A DNA stretch of 64,000 nucleotides from Proteus penneri (GTDB taxonomy: Bacteria > Pseudomonadota > Gammaproteobacteria > Enterobacterales > Enterobacteriaceae), in NCBI RefSeq assembly GCF_003144535.1, contig NZ_PHFJ01000002.1:186001-250000 (forward strand), read 5' to 3'. Position numbers and translations under genes: made by a program. This document shows, piece after piece, positions 53,653-63,844 of the stretch. Under the pieces are notes generated by a model, which was not told where the DNA came from, ran no database searches, and worked only from the letters and a program-made list of their open reading frames with translations. Numbering within the stretch: position 1 is the stretch's first letter; each line of letters begins with the position of its first letter.

Positions 53653-54387
53653 TTATTCAAACCATTTTTTATAAATGACATCATAGGTGCCATCAGCTTT
53701 TACTTCAGCTAATGCTTTGTTTAATTTATCTTGTAAATCAGCATTACCTTTTCTTACTGCGATCGCAAGGCCTGTACCAAAGTAGTTAGGATCTGCAACT
53801 TTGTCGCCTACAATACCTAATTCAGGATTCTTTTTCAGCCATTCATTAACAACAGCTGTGTCACCAAAGATAGCCTCGATACGACCATTTTTAAGATCTA
53901 ATACTGCATTTTGATAACTGTCATAAGGAACAGTTTTCATCTCTTTGTGTTGTTCATTGATGAATTTCTGATGGGTTGTCCCATTCTGGACACCAATTTG
54001 TTTGCCTTTTAAGTTCGCAACATCAGAAATTTTACCTTTTACTGTGATAAATACGGCAGAGTTATCATAGTAAGAATCAGTGAAATCAACTTGTTTTTGA
54101 CGCTCTGGCGTAATATCAATACCCGCCATTAACGCTTCAAAACGACGGAATTTCAGGCTCGGAATTAAACTATCAAATGACTGATTGGTAAAGGTACAGT
54201 CAGCATTAATTTTTGCACACATCGCATTGGCTAAATCAACATCAAATCCCACAATTTGATTATTCGCATCAATCATTTCAAATGGAGGATACGTTGCTTC
54301 AGTTGCAAAACGAATTGTCTCTTTCTCAGCCGCAGTTGCAGAAAGTGTAATACTGGTCAGAAGTGCTGCAAATAATATTTTTTTCAT
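53653..54387 (-). CDS. artI: Periplasmic arginine-binding protein ArtI
   Basis: 244-residue periplasmic solute-binding protein; signal peptide 1-19 (SATA/AEKE). Family motifs FATEATYPPFEMID, GFDVDLANAMC, DSLIPSLKFRR and GVQNGTTHQKF. Closer to E. coli ArtI than ArtJ (EATYPPFE, YDVIYKKWF), and in the artI position. Arginine specificity is inferred from the operon. Confidence 0.92.
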   Translation of the reverse strand: MKKILFAALLTSITLSATAAEKETIRFATEATYPPFEMIDANNQIVGFDVDLANAMCAKINADCTFTNQSFDSLIPSLKFRRFEALMAGIDITPERQKQVDFTDSYYDNSAVFITVKGKISDVANLKGKQIGVQNGTTHQKFINEQHKEMKTVPYDSYQNAVLDLKNGRIEAIFGDTAVVNEWLKKNPELGIVGDKVADPNYFGTGLAIAVRKGNADLQDKLNKALAEVKADGTYDVIYKKWFE

Positions 54388-54401
54388 TGTCTGATCCTGA
54401 T

Positions 54402-55130
54402 TTAGTGTGACAAGTAATTAGCAAAAGCTTCCGTTTGTGGAGCAGTGAAACGATAGTTATCACCTTGCTCTATAATACGGCCGTTTTCCATATATACAAC
54501 TTTGCTCGCGGCTTTGCGTGCAATTTCAACTTCGTGGGTCACAATAACTTGTGTAATACCCGTTTCAGAAAGCTCTTTAATGATATCAACAACTTGAGCT
54601 GTAATTTCAGGATCTAATGCTGCCGTTGGTTCATCAAATAAGAGAACTTGAGGCTCCATCATTAATGCTCTTGCAATAGCAACACGTTGTTGTTGTCCTC
54701 CAGATAAATGTAGAGGAAAACGCCCTGCATAATCACTTAAACGCAAACGCTCAAGTAATTTCATTGCTTTTTCTTTGGCTTGTGGTTTTGATAAACCTAA
54801 TACACGACAAGGTGCTTCAATTAAATTATCAAGAACCGTTAAATGTGGCCATAAATTGTATTGTTGAAATACCATACCCACATTTTGGCGTAATAAGCGA
54901 ATTGCCTTTGCATTAGGCTGTTGGCTAAAGTCAAAATGCAGACCAGCAATCTCTAATTCGCCTGAACGTGGCATTTCTAATAAATTGAGAACTCTCATTA
55001 GTGAGCTCTTACCCGCACCACTTGGTCCTAATAGAACCATTGTTTCACCGGCAGAGCATTCTAGATTAATGTCATAGAGCGCTTGGTGCGAACCGTAGAA
55101 ACAATTTATGTTTTTTAATTGAATACTCAT
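54402..55130 (-). CDS. artP: Arginine ABC transporter ATPase ArtP
   Basis: 242-residue ABC ATPase powering ArtQM. Walker [11 protein letters not shown]-loop [10 protein letters not shown], signature [15 protein letters not shown], Walker [12 protein letters not shown] and switch His in VTHE. The ATG at 55130 gives the E. coli-like [18 protein letters not shown] start but has a poor ribosome site; starts at 55151 or a TTG at 55163 are also in frame. First gene of the operon, with an ARG-box-like sequence in front. Confidence 0.93.
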   Translation of the reverse strand: MSIQLKNINCFYGSHQALYDINLECSAGETMVLLGPSGAGKSSLMRVLNLLEMPRSGELEIAGLHFDFSQQPNAKAIRLLRQNVGMVFQQYNLWPHLTVLDNLIEAPCRVLGLSKPQAKEKAMKLLERLRLSDYAGRFPLHLSGGQQQRVAIARALMMEPQVLLFDEPTAALDPEITAQVVDIIKELSETGITQVIVTHEVEIARKAASKVVYMENGRIIEQGDNYRFTAPQTEAFANYLSH

Positions 55131-55176
55131 GCGTTTTTTTTGAATAGTCATCAACTGTTTCAAATAATAAAACGGT

Positions 55177-55215
55177 AAGAATAATTATGCAACTAAAACT
55201 GCATAATAAAGTGGT
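55177..55215 (-). promoter_or_regulatory. Possible ArgR operator (two ARG boxes) upstream of artP
   Basis: AAGAATAATTATGCAACT resembles an ARG box (consensus around TGAATAATTATTCA) with two core mismatches. A weaker 18-base box follows after a 3-base spacer, the spacing ArgR uses. The left box lies about 50 bases before the artP ATG. artP is ArgR-regulated in E. coli. Confidence 0.4.
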
Positions 55216-55242
55216 TTCTTTATATAAAAATGGGTAGTTTAG

Positions 55243-56700
55243 CTATTTTTTCTCACCGTTAGATGAATTTTTATCCAGTTTATAAGCGTTAATACTTATT
55301 GTTTTAGCCATACCTTTGAAAATAAATAAGTGCGCGGGCATCATCGCGAACCAATAAAGTAATCCACTAAATCCTGCTGGGTGCCACCAAGCACGAACAT
55401 CTATTGAACGAAGATTACCACTGTCGTGGATTGTGAAAGAAAGTCTACCTAAACCGGGCGCTTTCATTCCAAATAATAGTGTGAGCTGTTTTTCAGGCTC
55501 AAGTTTGATCACTCGCCAACCATCAATCATATCGCCAAGCACTAATGTTTCTCTAGAAGGGCGTCCGTAAGTAACTTTATTTCCAGCGATATCATCCATA
55601 ATGGCGCGTATTTTCCATAACGCATTACCATAAAAATAGCCTTGTTTTCCGCCGATTTGTTGCACTGTATGCCAAAGCGATGCTGCGCTTGCTGGTGTGG
55701 ATACTGTATAACCTGCATTTTTAGGGTAATAGCCATAGCCAGGTTTCCAACGACTACGAACAGCAGGAGAGTAACCCCAATCTTTGTTATCTAAAGCTGC
55801 TGCTTCATCAGCGAGTGTTTCTTTTACTGCATCATCAAATTTAATTAGGGTTTGAGGAATAAGTTTACGTAATGGTTCATCATTGGCTGGGAGATCGTAT
55901 TTAAGCCCTTGGATCAGCTCTTTGGCAATAGAGGTTGGCACAGAAGTGATCATACTGATAAAGCCGGCAGAAATAAGACTGCCGGGCATCGGTAGCGGGA
56001 TTAATACGCGTTTTTTACCTGAGATTTTAATAAAACGCTCAAAAAGGGTTTGATAGCTAATATATTCAGGACCACCGGCATCAAAAATACGGTGTTGATG
56101 AGTGGGATGATGAATAATTTCAGTTAAATAGTGAATTAAATTTTTGAGCGCAATAGGGGAAGATTTAGAACGAACCCAACGTGGTGGTGTAAGAATAGGG
56201 AGGTTGTAAACCATATCACGCATAATCTCAAAGGCAGCAGAGCCTGGTCCGACAATCATTGAGGTGCGAATTTCGGTCACGGGAATAGTGCTGGTTCTTA
56301 ACACTTCTCCTGTTAGTTTTCGGGCAATAAGATGAGGTGAATATTGTTGGTCTTTATGTTGTAACGCACTTAAGAAGATAATTTGTTTAACATTACTGCC
56401 TTCTAATGCTTCCACAACATTGATTGCCGCTTTACGCTCTTGCTCAATTAAATTATGTGCATCGCTCATGCTATGAACAAGGTAATAAACAATATCAGTA
56501 TCATGCATGACTTTGGTTAAGGTTTCAGGATCATATAAATCGACAAAGATACAGCGTGTATTTTCCCAACCTTGAGACATCATCCAGTCTACTCGACGGG
56601 CACCTGCAGTGACCTGATGACCTTGCTCTATCAAAGCTGGAATAAGATTTTGACCAATATGCCCACTTGCACCAAGTACTAATACACGCTGTTGATTCAT
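55243..56700 (-). CDS. ybjT: NAD(P)-binding epimerase with DUF2867 domain, YbjT
   Basis: 485-residue protein. The N-terminal Rossmann domain (LVLGASGHIGQNLIPALI, about 5-22) is of the atypical SDR / NAD-dependent epimerase class. The C-terminal half is a DUF2867 domain with two hydrophobic stretches near the end (AWWHPAGFSGLLYWFAMMP). Collinear with E. coli YbjT; the biochemical role is unknown. Downstream of lysO on the same strand by 52 bases, so possibly co-transcribed with it. Confidence 0.88.
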   Translation of the reverse strand: MNQQRVLVLGASGHIGQNLIPALIEQGHQVTAGARRVDWMMSQGWENTRCIFVDLYDPETLTKVMHDTDIVYYLVHSMSDAHNLIEQERKAAINVVEALEGSNVKQIIFLSALQHKDQQYSPHLIARKLTGEVLRTSTIPVTEIRTSMIVGPGSAAFEIMRDMVYNLPILTPPRWVRSKSSPIALKNLIHYLTEIIHHPTHQHRIFDAGGPEYISYQTLFERFIKISGKKRVLIPLPMPGSLISAGFISMITSVPTSIAKELIQGLKYDLPANDEPLRKLIPQTLIKFDDAVKETLADEAAALDNKDWGYSPAVRSRWKPGYGYYPKNAGYTVSTPASAASLWHTVQQIGGKQGYFYGNALWKIRAIMDDIAGNKVTYGRPSRETLVLGDMIDGWRVIKLEPEKQLTLLFGMKAPGLGRLSFTIHDSGNLRSIDVRAWWHPAGFSGLLYWFAMMPAHLFIFKGMAKTISINAYKLDKNSSNGEKK

Positions 56701-56752
56701 GGTTAATCCATTGTAAAAAGAGAACGTTATCGTTCTATTGTTACTGATTTTT

Positions 56753-57655
56753 CTATGAAGTAAAGAACGCCATTAAGATTGGTGTGATTAAACTTAAAAC
56801 AAATCCATGCACAATAGCCGCAGGAACGATGGCAACACCGCCGCTTCTTTGTAAAACAGGTAAAGTAAAGTCCATGGAAGTTGAACCACAAATCCCTAAT
56901 GCCGTGTTTCTATATCGATTAACAATGATAGGAATAAGCATAATTGCCGCTAATTCACGCATTAAATCATTGAAAAATGCAGTACTACCAATAACAGGAC
57001 CAAATGCATCGGTAAGTACAATCCCAGATAAAGAGTACCAACCATATCCAGATGCAATGGCTAATCCCATTTTCATCGGCAACCCTAGTAAATAAGCAGC
57101 TAAAGCACCACCTGCAAGCGCACTCACCCCCATGACAACAGCAACGGTTGTTCCTCGGCGATTAATTAAAATTTGTTTTGGGCTCATTCCGCTATTACGT
57201 AATTGTAATCCGACTAACCACAGCAAGAAGATAAGCGCACCTTGGCTAGCATGAGATGCATAATGAAAGATTGACCAGCCCGTTAAGCCAACAAAAAAAC
57301 CGACAACAACGACACCGCATAATTGTAGTGATTCAAGTACCATTTTTATGCGTGATGGGGGCTTAGATTGCTTATGTGCAGGGACATGCCAAGGATCTTT
57401 TTTATCCAATAGCCATAAAAATAGTAAATTTGCACCAAAGGTACATAAAAAGAAAACGCTGGCATAAGCAAGAATAGAGACTAAATTTTCACCAATATTA
57501 TCTAACATGGCTAAACTGACGCCCATTAGAAATAGGATAACGTAAACCATCGCACTAAGTAGGCGATTTGCCAGATGAAGTAATGGGCGATTGTTTAACT
57601 TAATCAAATACCCTACAAAAAGTGGCAGTAGGATAATCAATAACCCTGATAACAT
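56753..57655 (-). CDS. lysO: L-lysine exporter LysO
   Basis: 300-residue inner-membrane protein of the LysO (YbjE) family, about eight helices. In E. coli LysO exports L-lysine and toxic analogues. Conserved blocks: GYGWYSLSGIVLTDAFGPVIGS, FNDLMRELAAIMLIPI and CGSTSMDFTLPVLQRSGG. Divergent from ybjD. Confidence 0.92.
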   Translation of the reverse strand: MLSGLLIILLPLFVGYLIKLNNRPLLHLANRLLSAMVYVILFLMGVSLAMLDNIGENLVSILAYASVFFLCTFGANLLFLWLLDKKDPWHVPAHKQSKPPSRIKMVLESLQLCGVVVVGFFVGLTGWSIFHYASHASQGALIFLLWLVGLQLRNSGMSPKQILINRRGTTVAVVMGVSALAGGALAAYLLGLPMKMGLAIASGYGWYSLSGIVLTDAFGPVIGSTAFFNDLMRELAAIMLIPIIVNRYRNTALGICGSTSMDFTLPVLQRSGGVAIVPAAIVHGFVLSLITPILMAFFTS

Positions 57656-57993
57656 TTCTATTCCTTACTGAGTGCACTCAAATTATAAAATAAATTAATA
57701 ACGCTGTCTGTATTATAACATTTACTTATGTTGTTGTGGATACAGAAGCTGAGATAAATCTAAAATTTTTATTGAAGCCATGAGCCTAACATGTTTACCG
57801 ATAAGTGGCTTTAATTGTTTGAAAAGCGAACGATTTGGGTATATATCGAATAGTTGAGTAAATTTTATTACGACACTCTTTAACTGTGATTTAATGAAAA
57901 TATTTATTAAGTGAAATTATTGGCAGATTAAGCATAAAATTAAGATAGAAAGAATAAAAAAACATAGCTTAGTCGTAACTAACGAGGGCATTT
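57656..57993. other. lysO-ybjD divergent promoter region
   Basis: 338 AT-rich bases. A six-base imperfect hairpin (AAGCCA 57775-57780, TGGCTT 57806-57811) is the only structure noted. No gene or clear ARG box seen. Confidence 0.45.
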
Positions 57994-59670
57994 ATGTATT
58001 TAGAAAGAGTGGAAATTGTTGGATTCCGTGGACTTAATCGTCTTTCATTACCTCTTGATATGAATACAGTCTTAGTGGGTGAAAATGCGTGGGGTAAAAG
58101 CTCATTACTTGATGCGTTAACACTCAGCTTGGGTATTGAAACCTATCAATATGCATTTACACCCGAGGATTTCCATCGTTTGCCGAATGAGTTGGAAGAA
58201 AATAGTAAAAAAAGTCTACAAATTATTCTGACATTTACTGAATCACGCCCTGGACGACATCGTTCTTATCGTTTCCATAAAATAGCGCCTGTATGGGTTA
58301 CAAATGGTGATGAACTAAAACATATCTATTACCGTATCAGCGCTGAATTAGATGAACAAAAGAATGTAAAAACATTCCGCTATTTTCTGGATAAAGAAGG
58401 AAAGCAAATTCGCTTACCTAATGGACAAACTCAAGAAATCATTGCAGAGATAGTTAGGCTTTATCCTGTTCTTCGCTTACAAGATGCGCGTTTTGTTCGT
58501 GATCTTGCCTCTGACGTTATCGATCCTCATAATAATCCTCACCGAGAAGCGTTTAATAATAAAATGAGTGAGTTAACCAAAGCGTTAGTCAAAAATCCTG
58601 ATGAGTTGTCAGATGATGATTTACGTGAAGGCCTTGATGCAATGCAACAACTGTTAGGGCACTATTTTGCAGATCACGGTTCGTTGTTGTTTAAATCTCG
58701 CCCTCGCCATCGCAAGGTTAACGAACCTCATGTACGTGGTTGGCACGCTTTAGAAAATATTAATAAAGTACTGGCAAAACCCAATCAAAGAAGTATTCGA
58801 TTAATTATCTTGGGGATGTTCTCTTCTATATTACAATCTCGTGGTAGTGCTGCGTTAGATCCTTATGCAAGGCCTATTGTAATTGTTGAAAATCCAGAAA
58901 CGCGTTTACATCCTATTATGCTTTCGGTGGCTTGGGGATTACTCAATCTTTTCTCATTACAACGGATCACAACCACAAATTCAGGTGAATTATTGTCACT
59001 TGCACCATTAGAGAGCGTGTGTCGTTTAGTGCGTGATACCGATAAAGTTGCTGCTTATCGTGTTGGGGAGCAGCAACTACATTCTGATGAAGAGCGACGT
59101 ATCTCCTTTCATATTCGTTATAACCGACCCTCTGCGTTATTTGCGCGTTGTTGGTTATTGGTTGAAGGCGAAACAGAGATTTGGTTAATGAACGAATTAG
59201 CAAGGCAATGTAATTATTTCTTTGAAGCAGAAGGAATAAAAGTCATTGAATTTGCTCAATGTGGACTTAAGCCATTATTAAAGTACGCAACCTATATGGG
59301 TATAGAATGGCATACCTTAGTGGATGGTGATGAAGCGGGTAAGAAATATGCCGCTACCGTTAAGGATTTTGCGTTAAAAAGCAATGACGCAGAGCGTGAT
59401 AGATTAACGAAGCTCCCGGCATTAGATATGGAACACTTTTTATACAAAGAAGGCTTTCGTAATGTATATCATGATGTAGCCGGTGTGCCAGATAATGAAA
59501 AATGGCCGACTCGTCGAGTGATTATTAAAGCTATTCAACGTTCATCAAAGCCAGATCTTGCACTAACGGTGGCTAACAATGCAGCTCAACGCGGAATAGA
59601 TTCCATCCCTTCCATACTAAAAAGTATGTTTTCTCGTGTTGCATGGCTTGCAAGAGGTAAGGCGAATTAG
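57994..59670 (+). CDS. ybjD: OLD-family ATPase/nuclease-like protein YbjD
   Basis: 558 residues. The N-terminal SMC-like ATPase domain has Walker A GENAWGKSS (about 29-37) and a late VIVENPETRLHPIM Walker-B/ABC-like segment. A C-terminal TOPRIM domain begins near LVEGETEIW and carries DGDEAGKKYA, the metal-binding Asp motif. This is the OLD nuclease layout; E. coli YbjD is a single-copy chromosomal member of unknown function. No GajB/UvrD-like helicase is next to it, so a Gabija system is not supported. Confidence 0.9.
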   Translation: MYLERVEIVGFRGLNRLSLPLDMNTVLVGENAWGKSSLLDALTLSLGIETYQYAFTPEDFHRLPNELEENSKKSLQIILTFTESRPGRHRSYRFHKIAPVWVTNGDELKHIYYRISAELDEQKNVKTFRYFLDKEGKQIRLPNGQTQEIIAEIVRLYPVLRLQDARFVRDLASDVIDPHNNPHREAFNNKMSELTKALVKNPDELSDDDLREGLDAMQQLLGHYFADHGSLLFKSRPRHRKVNEPHVRGWHALENINKVLAKPNQRSIRLIILGMFSSILQSRGSAALDPYARPIVIVENPETRLHPIMLSVAWGLLNLFSLQRITTTNSGELLSLAPLESVCRLVRDTDKVAAYRVGEQQLHSDEERRISFHIRYNRPSALFARCWLLVEGETEIWLMNELARQCNYFFEAEGIKVIEFAQCGLKPLLKYATYMGIEWHTLVDGDEAGKKYAATVKDFALKSNDAERDRLTKLPALDMEHFLYKEGFRNVYHDVAGVPDNEKWPTRRVIIKAIQRSSKPDLALTVANNAAQRGIDSIPSILKSMFSRVAWLARGKAN

Positions 59671-59730
59671 TTCGGATTCATTACACTTGTGTCAGTAAGA
59701 TAAATTCACGAGATCTACACTTATTTTATT

Positions 59731-59758
59731 TAGCTATGAGAATAAAAGTTCATAGCTA
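59731..59758. repeat. Inverted repeat between ybjD and macA
   Basis: TAGCTATGA and TCATAGCTA (9-base perfect arms) around a 10-base loop. There is no T-run on either strand. It lies 60 bases after ybjD and about 50 before macA: either a weak ybjD terminator or an operator for macAB. Confidence 0.6.
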
Positions 59759-59805
59759 AAGCGTTGTGTTATTTATTAGATCTTTATGTTTAAAAAGGAA
59801 AAAAC

Positions 59806-60915
59806 ATGGCTTTTTTATCTTTAAAAAAGCGAGGGAGAATACTCACCCTTATTTTAATTTTTGCAGCAATTGCGACATACTTTTTTTGGCCTAAAGAGAA
59901 GGCACCGATATATCAAACGCAACAGATCACACGAGGTGATTTGTCAAAAGAAGTGACCGCAACAGGGAAGCTTGATGCTGTGCGTAAAGTTGATGTGGGT
60001 GCGCAAGTCAGTGGTCAATTACAAACTTTGTTTGTGAAAGAAGGCGATGTGGTTAAAAAGGGGGACTTGTTAGCGATTATTGATCCTAAGAAAGCGCAAA
60101 ATGACGTCACTGAATCGCAGGAAACCAACAATGAGCTTAGAGCAAACCTTCAGCAGGCACAGGCCGAATTACGTTTAGCGCAACTTACATATCAACGTCA
60201 ATTAAAGCTGATTGGTACTCATGCTATTGCGCAAGATGAACTTGATCGCACTAAAACCGATGTTGAAGTAAAAAAAGCACGTATCATCACTTATCAAGCA
60301 CAAATTAAAAAGAACCAAGCTACGTTAGATACAGCAAAAACGAATCTGCAATATACACGTATCACTGCGCCTATGGATGGCATAGTGACGTTTATTAAAA
60401 CGCTTGAAGGCCAAACCGTCATTGCCGCACAAGAGGCCCCAACGATTTTAACCTTAGCCGATTTAGATACGATGCTGGTAAAAGCGGAAGTTTCTGAAGC
60501 GGATGTTATCTATTTAAAACCCGATCTTAGTGCCTCTTTTACAGTGTTAGGTGCACCAGATAAAGCCTTCAGTGGTAAGTTGAAAGATATTTTGCCGACC
60601 CCTGAAAAAATTAATGATGCTATTTTCTACTATGCTCGTTTTGAAGTACCTAATGAACAGCATTTATTACGGCTGCAAATGACTGCTCAAGTTAAAATTC
60701 TTATCGAAAATAAGAAAAATGTGCTTCTCGTTCCGCTTTCTGTGTTAGGTGATAATGTAGGCATTAATGAATATTATGTTGATGTATTGGTTAATGGTCA
60801 GCCAGAAAAACGCACAGTAAAAATAGGTATGCGTACTGATGTTTATGCCGAAGTTCTCAGCGGATTAAAAGAAAACGATGAGGTTATTCTGGGTGAAACT
60901 TCAGGAGAAGCATAA
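59806..60915 (+). CDS. macA: MacA periplasmic adaptor of the MacAB-TolC pump
   Basis: 369-residue membrane-fusion protein: one N-terminal membrane anchor (about 10-28), then lipoyl, alpha-hairpin (about 95-175, heptad-like Gln/Ala/Leu), beta-barrel and membrane-proximal domains. VDVGAQVSGQLQTLFVKEGD and TAPMDGIVTFIKTLEGQTV are typical. It links MacB to TolC for export of macrolides, enterotoxin or haem-like substrates. Its stop overlaps the macB start by one base (TAATG). Confidence 0.94.
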   Translation: MAFLSLKKRGRILTLILIFAAIATYFFWPKEKAPIYQTQQITRGDLSKEVTATGKLDAVRKVDVGAQVSGQLQTLFVKEGDVVKKGDLLAIIDPKKAQNDVTESQETNNELRANLQQAQAELRLAQLTYQRQLKLIGTHAIAQDELDRTKTDVEVKKARIITYQAQIKKNQATLDTAKTNLQYTRITAPMDGIVTFIKTLEGQTVIAAQEAPTILTLADLDTMLVKAEVSEADVIYLKPDLSASFTVLGAPDKAFSGKLKDILPTPEKINDAIFYYARFEVPNEQHLLRLQMTAQVKILIENKKNVLLVPLSVLGDNVGINEYYVDVLVNGQPEKRTVKIGMRTDVYAEVLSGLKENDEVILGETSGEA

Positions 60916-62861
60916 TGCCGGCATTATTAGAACTCAATGAGGTTAGTCGCATATATAACAATGGTGAAGAAGAAACCGTTGTTCTCAATAAAATCTCATT
61001 AACGATTAATGCTGGCGAAATGGTGGCGATTATTGGCGCTTCTGGTTCCGGTAAATCAACTTTAATGAACATTTTAGGCTGTTTAGATAAACCCAATAGC
61101 GGTGAATATAAAGTTGCTGGCCAAAGTGTTGCGAAAATGGATGGCGATCAACTTGCTGCATTACGTCGTGAACATTTTGGTTTTATCTTCCAGCGCTATC
61201 ATTTAATGTCTCATTTAAGTGCAGAACAGAATGTTGAAATTCCAGCCATCTATGCAGATAAAAATGCCACTCAACGTAAAGAAAGAGCACGTGAATTATT
61301 AACTCGTTTAGGATTAGGTGAGCGTATTGATTATCGACCTAATCAACTTTCTGGTGGCCAGCAACAACGTGTAAGTATTGCGAGAGCGTTGATGAATGGT
61401 GGCGAGGTCATTCTTGCTGATGAGCCTACTGGTGCATTAGACAGTCATTCTGGTAAAGAAGTAATGGCTATTTTGAAGCAATTAAATGAACAAGGGCATA
61501 CAGTTATTATCGTAACGCATGATCCTTTAATTGCGGCACAAGCTGAAAGAATTATAGAAATAAAAGATGGTGAAATCATTAATGATAACTGCCATCAAAT
61601 AACAGTAAATAAAGTTAAAAAAGAGACAACAGCTGTTTTACCATCTCCTTATTTCGGGCAAATATTCGGGCGTTTTACACAAGCATTAGATATGGCCTGG
61701 CGTGCCATGGTTGTGAATAAAGTACGCACTTTGCTAACGATGCTCGGCATTATTATTGGCATAGCCTCTGTCGTCACGATTATTGTCATTGGTGATGCAG
61801 CTAAAAGCATGGTGCTGGCTGATATAAAAGCGATTGGTTCTAATACGATTGATATCTATCCCGGGAAAGATTTCGGGAGCGACTCACCAGAAGATAGGCA
61901 ATCATTAACGCTACAAGATGTTTTTGCTTTAAAACAGCAATCTTATGTGCAAGCGGTTACACCACAAGTGCAATTTAGTACGCGATTACGTCGTGGAAAC
62001 CAAGATTCGCCAGCATCTGTTGCGGGAGTTAGTGATGATTATTTCACTGTGTATGCGATGACGTTTTCACAAGGTCGCTCATTTACACCTGATATGATCC
62101 AGCGACAAGCCCAAGTTGTTGTTATTGATGAAAATACCCGTCAGCGATTCTTTCCTCATAAAAAAGAGGTTATTGGTGAGCAAATCATTATTCGTAATAT
62201 TCCCTCTACGATTGTTGGTGTCATTGCTGAGAAAAAATCGGCTTTTGGCAATGGACAGTCATTACGTGTTTGGGTGCCTTACAGTACTCTAAATAGTCGC
62301 ATTTTGAATCGAAGTTATCTTGATAGTATTACAGTAAGGGCAATTGAAGGTTATGATGCCAGCGTTGCAGAACAACAAATTCTCCGTTTATTAACGATTA
62401 GGCATGGTAAAAAAGATATTTTCACTTATAACCTTGATAGTTTTATTAAGGCTGCTGAAAGTACCACTCAAACAATGCAACTGTTTCTCACTTTAGTGGC
62501 TGTTATTTCATTGGTCGTGGGGGGGATTGGTGTAATGAATATTATGCTGGTTTCAGTGACTGAAAGAACGCGAGAAATTGGTATTAGAATGGCGGTTGGT
62601 GCCAGAGCTAGTGATGTGATGCAACAATTCCTTATAGAATCTGTATTGGTTTGTCTAGTAGGCGGATTACTGGGAATAGGCCTGTCATTTGGTATTGCCA
62701 TGATTGCAAGTGCTATGTTGCCTGATTGGCATTTTGTCTTTCAGCCCATTGCATTAGTGAGTGCTTTTATTTGTTCGACTGCTATTGGAATTATTTTTGG
62801 ATTTTTACCTGCAAGAAATGCAGCAAAAATGAATCCAATAGATGCCCTCGCGAGAGAATAA
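60915..62861 (+). CDS. macB: MacB ATP-binding/permease protein
   Basis: 648 residues, ATPase and permease fused. ABC domain (1-230): Walker [33 protein letters not shown]. One helix near 270, a large periplasmic domain (about 300-515) and three C-terminal helices of the FtsX-like core ([34 protein letters not shown]). Full E. coli MacB length. Translationally coupled to macA. Confidence 0.95.
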   Translation: MPALLELNEVSRIYNNGEEETVVLNKISLTINAGEMVAIIGASGSGKSTLMNILGCLDKPNSGEYKVAGQSVAKMDGDQLAALRREHFGFIFQRYHLMSHLSAEQNVEIPAIYADKNATQRKERARELLTRLGLGERIDYRPNQLSGGQQQRVSIARALMNGGEVILADEPTGALDSHSGKEVMAILKQLNEQGHTVIIVTHDPLIAAQAERIIEIKDGEIINDNCHQITVNKVKKETTAVLPSPYFGQIFGRFTQALDMAWRAMVVNKVRTLLTMLGIIIGIASVVTIIVIGDAAKSMVLADIKAIGSNTIDIYPGKDFGSDSPEDRQSLTLQDVFALKQQSYVQAVTPQVQFSTRLRRGNQDSPASVAGVSDDYFTVYAMTFSQGRSFTPDMIQRQAQVVVIDENTRQRFFPHKKEVIGEQIIIRNIPSTIVGVIAEKKSAFGNGQSLRVWVPYSTLNSRILNRSYLDSITVRAIEGYDASVAEQQILRLLTIRHGKKDIFTYNLDSFIKAAESTTQTMQLFLTLVAVISLVVGGIGVMNIMLVSVTERTREIGIRMAVGARASDVMQQFLIESVLVCLVGGLLGIGLSFGIAMIASAMLPDWHFVFQPIALVSAFICSTAIGIIFGFLPARNAAKMNPIDALARE

Positions 62862-62876
62862 TTCAAACCATAAGAT

Positions 62877-62905
62877 AAAAGCCCTTAAAATATAAAGGGC
62901 TTTTA
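62877..62905 (+). terminator. macAB terminator
   Basis: AAAAGCCCTT-AAAATATA-AAGGGCTTTT hairpin just after the macB stop, with T4 on the plus strand. Confidence 0.85.
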
Positions 62906-63001
62906 TTTGAATGAATTAGGTATTCTGTTTAACTAAAAATACCCAACTATTATGAGTAAAAGGTATTTTTTATTGGGTTTATCTATACTGTAAATTATCT
63001 T

Positions 63002-63211
63002 CTATTCGACAATAGGAATGATAAGGTCAGCATGGTCACCTTTAGGCCCTTTTATCGTGCTATAATTAACTTTCTGCCCCGCTTTAAGTGTGCGGTAGCC
63101 TTCCATTCTAATTGTTGAATAGTGGGCAAAAATATCCTCGCCACCTTTTTCAGGGGTAATGAAACCAAAGCCCTTAGCGTTATTGAACCACTTTACTGTA
63201 CCTGTCTCCAT
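63002..63211 (-). CDS. cspD: Cold-shock-like protein CspD
   Basis: 69-residue single cold-shock domain. RNP1 KGFGFITP and RNP2 DIFAHYSTI are present. CspD in E. coli is not cold-induced but stationary-phase induced, and inhibits replication by binding single-stranded DNA. Assignment to CspD rather than another Csp rests on YRTLKAGQKV and on the position beside clpS-clpA, as in E. coli. It lacks the few C-terminal residues of E. coli CspD (74). Confidence 0.93.
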   Translation of the reverse strand: METGTVKWFNNAKGFGFITPEKGGEDIFAHYSTIRMEGYRTLKAGQKVNYSTIKGPKGDHADLIIPIVE

Positions 63212-63499
63212 ACTTAGCTTCTCTCATATACTTGTATTTATTTGTTTAACATCACTTTCAGTATATTTACTGAGCTGTTCATAAAACATACTCTATTTTA
63301 TTGTTTCAGTCGTCAAGAGGTGGAAGGGATAGAAAGTGTTTCGATAAGGCGAAATTTTGATGTAGCTAACGCTTTGTAATTTTTTGAATGCAAAAAGAAG
63401 GAATAAAAAAGCGTTGATAGGCAGACTTTCCTGTGAGATGGTAAACTAAATGTCATAATTGAAAATGACGTTTAACAAAACTATGAGTAATGCAAAACA

Positions 63500-63814
63500 A
63501 TGGGTCAGTTTGATTTTTTAACAGAAACCACGTTAGGGGAAGATGTTCATCAGAAAAATGAGCCACCATCCATGTATAAGGTGATCTTGAATAATGATGA
63601 TTACACCCCCATGGATTTTGTTGTAGAAGTGCTTACGATGTATTTTTTCCTTAGCGAGGAAAAAGCAACGCAAATTATGTTGGACGTTCATCATAAAGGG
63701 AAAGGAGTTTGTGGGGTTTATAGTGCGGATATTGCCGAAACAAAAGTGGCTCAAGTTAATCTGTATGCGAGAGAAAATGAATACCCACTTTTGTGCACTC
63801 TTGAACAGGCATGA
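63500..63814 (+). CDS. clpS: ClpS adaptor of the ClpAP protease
   Basis: 104-residue N-degron adaptor that delivers N-end-rule substrates to ClpA. The flexible N terminus is followed by [20 protein letters not shown], with the substrate-pocket NNDDYTPM motif, and by the family C terminus [23 protein letters not shown]. The N-terminal 20 residues differ from E. coli and the ribosome site is weak, so the exact start is less certain. Confidence 0.94.
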   Translation: MGQFDFLTETTLGEDVHQKNEPPSMYKVILNNDDYTPMDFVVEVLTMYFFLSEEKATQIMLDVHHKGKGVCGVYSADIAETKVAQVNLYARENEYPLLCTLEQA

Positions 63815-63844
63815 TCCGGTTAGTTTTTTAAGGAGGAGGTGCTT

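Noticed and set aside
57994-59670. YbjD as a Gabija- or OLD-type phage defence gene
   Set aside because: The ATPase-TOPRIM layout fits OLD nucleases, but no UvrD-like partner helicase or other defence gene is adjacent. The gene sits in its ordinary E. coli position between lysO and macA.
63481-63520. Tiny frame starting at the ATG upstream of clpS as an alternative clpS start
   Set aside because: It is in a different frame from clpS and stops after about a dozen codons.
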